From Prochlorococcus sp. scB245a_519A13 (lineage in GTDB: Bacteria > Cyanobacteriota > Cyanobacteriia > PCC-6307 > Cyanobiaceae), in NCBI GenBank assembly GCA_000634415.1, contig JFNH01000118.1, positions 1 through 64,000 on the forward strand: a stretch of DNA of 64,000 nt, read 5' to 3'. The notes beneath the pieces are model-generated. The model searched no databases, was not told where the DNA came from, and worked only from the letters and a program-made list of their open reading frames with translations. Made by a program: the position numbers and the translations under genes. Of this stretch, positions 58,541 to 64,000 are shown piece after piece; position 1 is the first letter of the stretch, and each line of letters starts with the position of its first letter.

Positions 58541-59906
58541 TAATTTATTAAGAGCTCCAAACCAAAGTATTGAGGAAACTGGCTATGCCTGGTATGTAGG
58601 TAACGCTAGATTAATCAACTTATCTGGACGTTTATTAGGAGCTCACATTGCTCACTCTGGACTAATAGTCTTTTGGGCGGGAGCAATGATGCTCTTTGAG
58701 GTTAATCATTTTACTTTTGATAAACCAATGTGGGAGCAAGGTTTAATCTGTATGCCACACGTTGCAATGTTTGGCTATGGAATAGGCCCAGGTGGTGAAG
58801 TTACTGATATCATGCCTTTCTTCCAAGCAGGCGTGGTTCACTTGATAGCTTCAGCTGTACTTGGTTTTGGTGGTATTTACCATTCATTAGCAGGTCCAGA
58901 AAAACTTGAGGAAGATTTTCCATTTTTCTCAACCGATTGGAGAGATAAAAATCAAATGACAAATATCCTCGGATATCATTTGATTGTTCTAGGTGTAGGT
59001 GCACTAGCATGGTCAGTAAACTGGTGTTTTATTGGTGGTGCATATGACACATGGGCACCAGGTGGTGGTGAAGTCAGACTTGTAAACCCAACATTAGATC
59101 CAAGAGTTATTCTTGGTTATCTATTCAGATCACCATGGGGAGGAGCTGGTTCAATAATCGGCGTTAACTCCATCGAAGATATTGTTGGTGGACATGTTTA
59201 CGTGGGTATTACTGCAATTATTGGAGGAATATTCCATATCTTTACCAAACCTTTTGGATGGGCAAGAAGAGCTTTTATCTGGAATGGTGAAGGACTATTA
59301 AGTTACGCCCTTGGAGGAATTTGTGTAGCAAGTTTTATTGCTTCAACGTTCATCTGGTTTAACAACACTGCTTACCCTTCAGAGTTCTACGGCCCAACAA
59401 ATGCTGAAGCTTCACAGGCTCAAAGCTTTACTTTCCTAGTGAGAGACCAAAGAATTGGAGCTAACGTAGGTTCAACAATGGGACCAACAGGTCTAGGTAA
59501 GTATCTCATGAGATCTCCTACTGGTGAAATTATATTTGGTGGTGAAACAATGAGATTTTGGGATTTCAGAGGGCCATGGTTAGAGCCTCTAAGAGGACCT
59601 AATGGATTGAGCCTTGAGAAAATCCAAAATGATATTCAGCCTTGGCAGGTAAGAAGAGCAGCTGAATATATGACTCATGCTCCAAACGCTTCTATCAACT
59701 CTGTTGGTGGAATCATTACAGAGCCTAATGCTGTTAACTTCGTTAATTTAAGACAATGGTTAGCTGCAGCTCAATTCTTCCTAGGATGGTTTACATTCAT
59801 TGGTCATCTTTGGCATGCTGGACGTGCTAGAGCAGCCGCTGCTGGTTTCGAAAAAGGAATCGACAGAAAGAGTGAACCAGCTCTAGAAATGCCTGATTTA
59901 GATTAA
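58524..59906 (+). CDS. psbC: photosystem II antenna protein CP43
   Basis: Inner antenna of photosystem II; its big loop also touches the Mn cluster. The start is the GTG at 58524 ([14 protein letters not shown]), preceded by a strong GAGGAGG site inside psbD; a farther ATG in frame lacks such support. [20 protein letters not shown], the loop with [14 protein letters not shown] (Arg that helps water oxidation), and six helices are seen. 460 residues. Confidence 0.97.
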   Translation: METPFNNLLRAPNQSIEETGYAWYVGNARLINLSGRLLGAHIAHSGLIVFWAGAMMLFEVNHFTFDKPMWEQGLICMPHVAMFGYGIGPGGEVTDIMPFFQAGVVHLIASAVLGFGGIYHSLAGPEKLEEDFPFFSTDWRDKNQMTNILGYHLIVLGVGALAWSVNWCFIGGAYDTWAPGGGEVRLVNPTLDPRVILGYLFRSPWGGAGSIIGVNSIEDIVGGHVYVGITAIIGGIFHIFTKPFGWARRAFIWNGEGLLSYALGGICVASFIASTFIWFNNTAYPSEFYGPTNAEASQAQSFTFLVRDQRIGANVGSTMGPTGLGKYLMRSPTGEIIFGGETMRFWDFRGPWLEPLRGPNGLSLEKIQNDIQPWQVRRAAEYMTHAPNASINSVGGIITEPNAVNFVNLRQWLAAAQFFLGWFTFIGHLWHAGRARAAAAGFEKGIDRKSEPALEMPDLD

Positions 59907-59925
59907 TTTCTATTTCAACTAAAAA

Positions 59926-59950
59926 AGCCCTATCTTCGGATAGGGTTTTT
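59926..59950 (+). terminator. intrinsic terminator of psbD-psbC
   Basis: AACCCTATC-type stem: CCCTATC TTCG GATAGGG with a stable TTCG loop, then nine Ts. Starts about 20 bases after the psbC stop. Confidence 0.93.
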
Positions 59951-59965
59951 TTTTGCTCAATTTTA

Positions 59966-60577
59966 TTATCTATATAAATTTTCTCTAAGCCATGGCAAAC
60001 TTAATCCCATTACATTACTGAAGCAGCCCTCTATTTTTTCTATATATTTACCGCCTATACCTTCCAAGGCAAATCCTCCAGCGCAGTATAAAGGTTCATT
60101 CGTATCTACATAACTCTTGATTTCCCAATCTTCCAAATTAGAAAAATAAACTTTTGAACTTACTGTTTTTTTAATGGTTGCATTGATTTTAAAAGTATTG
60201 GAAGTTGAATCAAAATTTCCGATTATTAGAGTATGACCAGTGTGTAAAAATCCAAATTCTCCAGACATTTTTTTCCATCTAATAAAGGCTTCCTCTTTAT
60301 TAAATGGTTTTCCATAAGCTTCTCCTTTAAATTCAAAAATTGAATCGCATCCAAGTATTTCCAAAGGACCATAATTAAATTCTTCGGGCAATGATATGTT
60401 TTGAATATTTTCAGATAAACTATTAGCCTTTTGAAAAGATAATTCCAAAGCTAAATTAAATATATTCTTTTCTTGAATAGTAGTTTCATCAAAATCACTT
60501 GATATTTGGATAAATTCAATTTGACAATTTTCTAGTAATTTCTTTCTAGATTGAGAAGCAGAGGCTAGAATTAACAC
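59966..60577 (-). CDS. maf: Maf family nucleotide pyrophosphatase
   Basis: Removes pyrophosphate from modified or canonical nucleotides. N-terminal [17 protein letters not shown] (Maf SxSxRR/K motif), [24 protein letters not shown] and the E-x-Y region ([20 protein letters not shown]). GTG start at 60577. Convergent with psbC. Confidence 0.92.
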   Translation of the reverse strand: MLILASASQSRKKLLENCQIEFIQISSDFDETTIQEKNIFNLALELSFQKANSLSENIQNISLPEEFNYGPLEILGCDSIFEFKGEAYGKPFNKEEAFIRWKKMSGEFGFLHTGHTLIIGNFDSTSNTFKINATIKKTVSSKVYFSNLEDWEIKSYVDTNEPLYCAGGFALEGIGGKYIEKIEGCFSNVMGLSLPWLRENLYR

Positions 60578-60643
60578 AAATTTTTAACCAAATTATAATT
60601 CAATTTAATAATTAATAAATTTTAAAATTAATATAAATTACTA

Positions 60644-62173
60644 ATGGAGTTAGAAGCAAAACCAGATGAAATAAGGAAACCAATAATGGTCTTAGGTACT
60701 TCCAGTGGAGCAGGGAAATCATTAACAGTTACTGCTATTTGCAGGATTCTTAAGAATTTAGGAGAAGAACCAATACCTTTTAAAGGACAAAATATGAGTA
60801 ACAATGCTTGGGTGGACTGGGAAGGTGGAGAGATGGCATATTCACAAGCACTTCAAGCTTTTGCTTGTGGTATTAATCCCTCTGCAGAGATGAATCCCAT
60901 TTTATTAAAGCCACAAGGAAACTCAATAAGCGAGGTGATTCACCTTGGCAAAAGCATAGGGACCACAACCGCACAAAATTACTATAAAGATTGGTTTATT
61001 CCAGGCTGGGAAGTAATTAAAAAAAGTTTAAAGTCTATTTACGCACGGAATCCAAATTGCCGTTTAATTATAGAAGGGGCTGGAAGTCCTGTAGAGATGA
61101 ATTTGATTCATAGAGATCTGACTAATTTAAGAGTTGCTAAATATTTAAATGCAAATTGCATTTTGGTTACTGATATTGAAAGGGGAGGCGTATTTGCACA
61201 AATAATTGGTACGCTTCAATTAATGAAGCCTGAAGAAAAGAAACTTATTAAGGGAATTATTATAAATAGATTCAGAGGAGACCTTTCATTATTTGAAGAT
61301 GGGGAAAAATGGATAGAGAATAAAACTCAAATCCCTGTTATTGGAATTATTCCATGGTTAAAAGATTCATTTCCTCCAGAGGATTCTTTAGATTTAATAG
61401 AAAAAAAACCTCTTTCTAAAAATCCTGAAATCAAAGTTGGAATTATAAAATTACCATCTATTAGTAACTTCTCGGATTTTGATCCACTAGAAAATGAAGA
61501 AACAATCTTAATTGAATGGATTAGAAAATCACAAAACCTAAGTAAGTATGACTTCATTATTCTGCCTGGCAGTAAACAAACGATTAAAGATCAAATATTT
61601 CTTAAAAATTCTGGCTTATCTCAGGATATAAAAGACTATTCAAATAACAAAGGAAATATTATTGGCATATGTGGTGGTTTACAAATGTTAGGGACTACAC
61701 TTGAAGATCCTTATTTTAGAGAAGGTTCCAAAAATTATTCTGAACAAAAAATTAAAGGTATTGGATTATTACCATTAAAAACGACTTTCTTTAAAAAAAA
61801 ATTAACACGTCAAATCAACTCTAAATCTATGTGGCCATGCCAATCAGAAATTAATGGGTTTGAAATTCATAATGGCAAGACTGAATTGGACAAAACTCAA
61901 AACTACCTTAATATTAAGCCTATCTTTAAGGATACAGATCTTGGATGGTATGCAGAAAATAAAGAAGGTGGAACTATTGCAGGTACATACATTCACGGGA
62001 TCTTTGAAAATGATAATTGGAGAGATGAATATATAAACTTAATAAGGAAAAGCAAAAATTTACCAATATTTAATAAAAAATCAATATCTTATAAAAATAA
62101 GAGAGAATCCATTATTAATAATCTTGCTAATGAATTCGATAAACATTTAAATCTCAAATCATTTTTAAGTTGA
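60644..62173 (+). CDS. cobQ: cobyric acid synthase
   Basis: Amidates four carboxylates of adenosyl-cobyrinic diamide in (pseudo)cobalamin biosynthesis. N-terminal P-loop-like VLGTSSGAGKSLTVTAICRI and KGQNMSNNAWVDWEGGEMAY; C-terminal glutaminase with IIGICGGLQMLGTTL (Cys near 345) and the final TYIHGIFEND His. 509 residues, normal. Overlaps the ferredoxin gene by 4 bases. Confidence 0.96.
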   Translation: MELEAKPDEIRKPIMVLGTSSGAGKSLTVTAICRILKNLGEEPIPFKGQNMSNNAWVDWEGGEMAYSQALQAFACGINPSAEMNPILLKPQGNSISEVIHLGKSIGTTTAQNYYKDWFIPGWEVIKKSLKSIYARNPNCRLIIEGAGSPVEMNLIHRDLTNLRVAKYLNANCILVTDIERGGVFAQIIGTLQLMKPEEKKLIKGIIINRFRGDLSLFEDGEKWIENKTQIPVIGIIPWLKDSFPPEDSLDLIEKKPLSKNPEIKVGIIKLPSISNFSDFDPLENEETILIEWIRKSQNLSKYDFIILPGSKQTIKDQIFLKNSGLSQDIKDYSNNKGNIIGICGGLQMLGTTLEDPYFREGSKNYSEQKIKGIGLLPLKTTFFKKKLTRQINSKSMWPCQSEINGFEIHNGKTELDKTQNYLNIKPIFKDTDLGWYAENKEGGTIAGTYIHGIFENDNWRDEYINLIRKSKNLPIFNKKSISYKNKRESIINNLANEFDKHLNLKSFLS

Positions 62174-62421
62174 AAGAAAGAAACATAAAAATTATATGGT
62201 CAAATAATAATGAAACATTTGTTTCTGAAGGAGATGATTGGTTCTCTTCTGCTGAAAAAGCAGGTTTAGAGATACCGACTGGCTGTCTTACAGGAAGTTG
62301 TGGAGCCTGTGAAATTGATGTAAATGGTGAAACAGTTAGGGCTTGTATCAGTGAAATTAAAAATAATAAAAAAAGTCTATTAAAAGTTTCTCTTACTACA
62401 GATCCTTTTTGGGAGGAATGA
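62170..62421 (+). CDS. [2Fe-2S] ferredoxin (83 aa)
   Basis: Plant-type fold with cluster cysteines in PTGCLTGSCGACEIDVNGE and a fourth in VRACISE. Spacing CxxxxCxxC and a last Cys is that of petF-like proteins, though short. TTG start inside the cobQ end. It could donate electrons to an assembly or reductive step linked to cobalamin; that is inference. Confidence 0.85.
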   Translation: MKERNIKIIWSNNNETFVSEGDDWFSSAEKAGLEIPTGCLTGSCGACEIDVNGETVRACISEIKNNKKSLLKVSLTTDPFWEE

Positions 62422-62548
62422 TTTTTTTGTTTCTTTAACTTGAGTAATTAAAATCCAATTCTAAATTTCTTTTCTTGGGGGAGTTATCCAAAATTATATT
62501 TACTCTAATATTAAAACTTTTCCCAGACAGAATCAAAGTTGGAAAGCT

Positions 62549-64000
62549 TTATTTTGGGGTACCAAAACGCCAAACAAGACTAACATCCAAGGTATTTGCG
62601 TCAAGATTCCCTTCTTTAGAAATCACTTTTCCCATGCCAGTTTGAAGGCTGAAGTCGTCATTTAGATTGAACTCTATTCCAATACTAGGTTTGTATATTA
62701 AGGCGCTACCGCTATCGACGCCTCCTCCCCCTCCAGCACCTATTAGCATTTCTCCATAAAGCTGCCAATTCTTCCATCTAGGTCCGAGAACGCCTACCCC
62801 CCAGTGCCCCTCTGAATAGCCACCCGCTCCTCCTTCATACGCACTTAATCCTTGTCCAGTAAGGTACCACCAATCTCCGGCCATCCAGTCAAGTTTACCT
62901 CCCAACAGTTGCATATCGCGTGGGGAGCTATTCTTACGTTGTGCATCAAAATACCATTGGTATGCGGGGCGAAAACGCCATTTATTAATTTGTATAAGGT
63001 CTGTTTCCGTTAAGGGTGCTCCTTTTTGATCCCGAGCATAATTTTGCATTACATATGCCAAATTAAACCCTACATATGGGGTGTCAAAATTGCCATCTGG
63101 GGCGGTGAGATAACCGCCGTCAACAATCATATTTAGATTAGGAAAGAGTTGGTATTCCAAACCTAGATTTGCTCGAGCAACAAATCCCCCGCCCGTTTTC
63201 ACGTCTCCGCCTCCGGCACCGCCAATGGTTAAAGCCGGGAGGATGGCCAGACGATCGTCTTTGGTTAGTGGCAAGCGATAGCCTATCCCTCCTAAAAGTT
63301 CGGCGTACCCGCCTACACCACCTGTCATAGCACCGGCAGTTTCAAAGGTGGCAAACCAGTTTCTATCAAGAAAATAAGAATAATCTACACCGACTATCTC
63401 AATTGAATCATTAAGAGATCTACCGGAGTTTGTTTTGCTGTGGCTGGAAGGATAATAAGCTCGAACACGAGCAGCTAGGTGCGATCGATGGAGGCTCACA
63501 TTGTTTAAGTCGGCTCCGAAGTAATCAGCATCAGTCAGTCCATCAATTTTCCAATTGAGTGACGGTGCGGTGAAAGGAATATCCAGTGAAAGAGCTATTG
63601 CATCGCTAAAAATATCTCCATTTGGGAAGTCTACGTAGGAATAATTTAGCCCCAGCGAGCTCCAGCTAAAGTCGTACTTGAGACCGATATGGGGCCGGAT
63701 CATTAATCCTCCTCCTTGCGCCGCGGCACCGCCACCCCCAGCGCCTACGTAGCCTCCGGCATCGAGAATCCAATTATCAAATAATCGATGTTCCATACCC
63801 AAGGTGTAGCCACCAGTAAAGAACCCCCCACGACGTCCAGTTGCAGCACCGTATAGATTTATACCGCCGTAAAGCCAGGAGTTAAGTCGTTCGTAAGCCC
63901 CTATACTGTACAAACCCATGAACTCGCCAGAATCTGGCATTTTGATTTCTTCAAATGAAAAACGCAACATTCGATTGCGCCAAAGTGAAGACTCAATCTT
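62549..64000 (-). CDS. glycine-rich outer-membrane beta-barrel protein, open at the right edge
   Basis: Long minus-strand frame still open at base 64000 (10 more codons upstream of the ATG at 63970), so the true start and signal peptide lie outside. The sequence has about three repeats of a strand-Gly loop-strand unit (VGAGGGGAAAQGGG near residue 77, GGAGGGDVKTGGG near 258, IGAGGGGGVDSG near 420), each followed by a Tyr/Asn strand such as IGLKYDF or LGLEYQLFP, and ends VSLVWRFGTPK, as in outer-membrane barrels. The DNA is much richer in G+C than the rest of the window, which suggests recent transfer from another lineage. No known function. Confidence 0.8.
   Translation of the reverse strand, partial: KIESSLWRNRMLRFSFEEIKMPDSGEFMGLYSIGAYERLNSWLYGGINLYGAATGRRGGFFTGGYTLGMEHRLFDNWILDAGGYVGAGGGGAAAQGGGLMIRPHIGLKYDFSWSSLGLNYSYVDFPNGDIFSDAIALSLDIPFTAPSLNWKIDGLTDADYFGADLNNVSLHRSHLAARVRAYYPSSHSKTNSGRSLNDSIEIVGVDYSYFLDRNWFATFETAGAMTGGVGGYAELLGGIGYRLPLTKDDRLAILPALTIGGAGGGDVKTGGGFVARANLGLEYQLFPNLNMIVDGGYLTAPDGNFDTPYVGFNLAYVMQNYARDQKGAPLTETDLIQINKWRFRPAYQWYFDAQRKNSSPRDMQLLGGKLDWMAGDWWYLTGQGLSAYEGGAGGYSEGHWGVGVLGPRWKNWQLYGEMLIGAGGGGGVDSGSALIYKPSIGIEFNLNDDFSLQTGMGKVISKEGNLDANTLDVSLVWRFGTPK

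Overview
The window is AT-rich cyanobacterial DNA and almost certainly comes from a high-light Prochlorococcus. The evidence is the overlapping psbD-psbC pair, petM, ycf4, ycf39, an NTRC-type fused thioredoxin reductase, split pntA genes, five high-light-inducible (hli) genes, and many tiny one-helix proteins separated by very short gaps. No search was run; all names rest on motifs and family knowledge.

Layout. (1) 1-2.9 kb: two tandem outer-membrane porin genes (the first cut by the window edge), two very small genes and apt. (2) 3.1-12.8 kb: an island built on tRNA-Pro(UGG). One intact tRNA (5846-5919) is accompanied by a duplicated promoter plus 5' half upstream (3133-3307) and by two extra 3' halves downstream (7910-7960, 12789-12834). 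These pieces delimit three cargo modules: A, an inverse-autotransporter barrel plus a secreted cysteine-containing protein; B, four small genes and a DUF4177-like protein, itself bracketed by a 20-bp direct repeat; C, a phosphonate cassette (PhnCDE transporter, a phosphonoacetate-hydrolase-like enzyme and a divergent PhnZ-like HD oxygenase behind a Pho-box-like repeat). No integrase is visible. (3) 12.8-37.9 kb: a wider accessory region with dozens of 34-120 residue proteins, duplicated and decaying small families (DUF3303, DUF3764, DUF1651, MGEAKRR-type), an SRAP protein, an RluF-like pseudouridine synthase, a seven-gene run with MauE-, DUF411-, DUF3721- and PepSY-like proteins (possible copper/thiol handling), an NSS transporter, SelO, a cupin, a glutamine amidotransferase and a cluster of four hli genes. 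(4) 37.9-62.4 kb: conserved core genome: ychF, an HlyD-like adaptor, polA, cysS, dxr, a 2Fe-2S protein, the transhydrogenase genes, NTRC, infA, ycf39, petM, ilvH, a cyclophilin, ycf4, psbD/psbC, maf, cobQ and a ferredoxin. (5) 62.5-64 kb: a glycine-rich outer-membrane barrel gene visibly richer in G+C than everything else, running off the right edge.

How it fits together. The core half supplies photosystem II/cytochrome b6f components and their assembly factors, redox carriers, isoprenoid and cobalamin biosynthesis, and DNA replication/repair. The accessory half looks adaptive: phosphorus scavenging from phosphonates, surface proteins, light-stress hli proteins, and metal/thiol proteins. The tRNA-Pro remnants and the many broken small genes show repeated insertion, deletion and decay at this locus.
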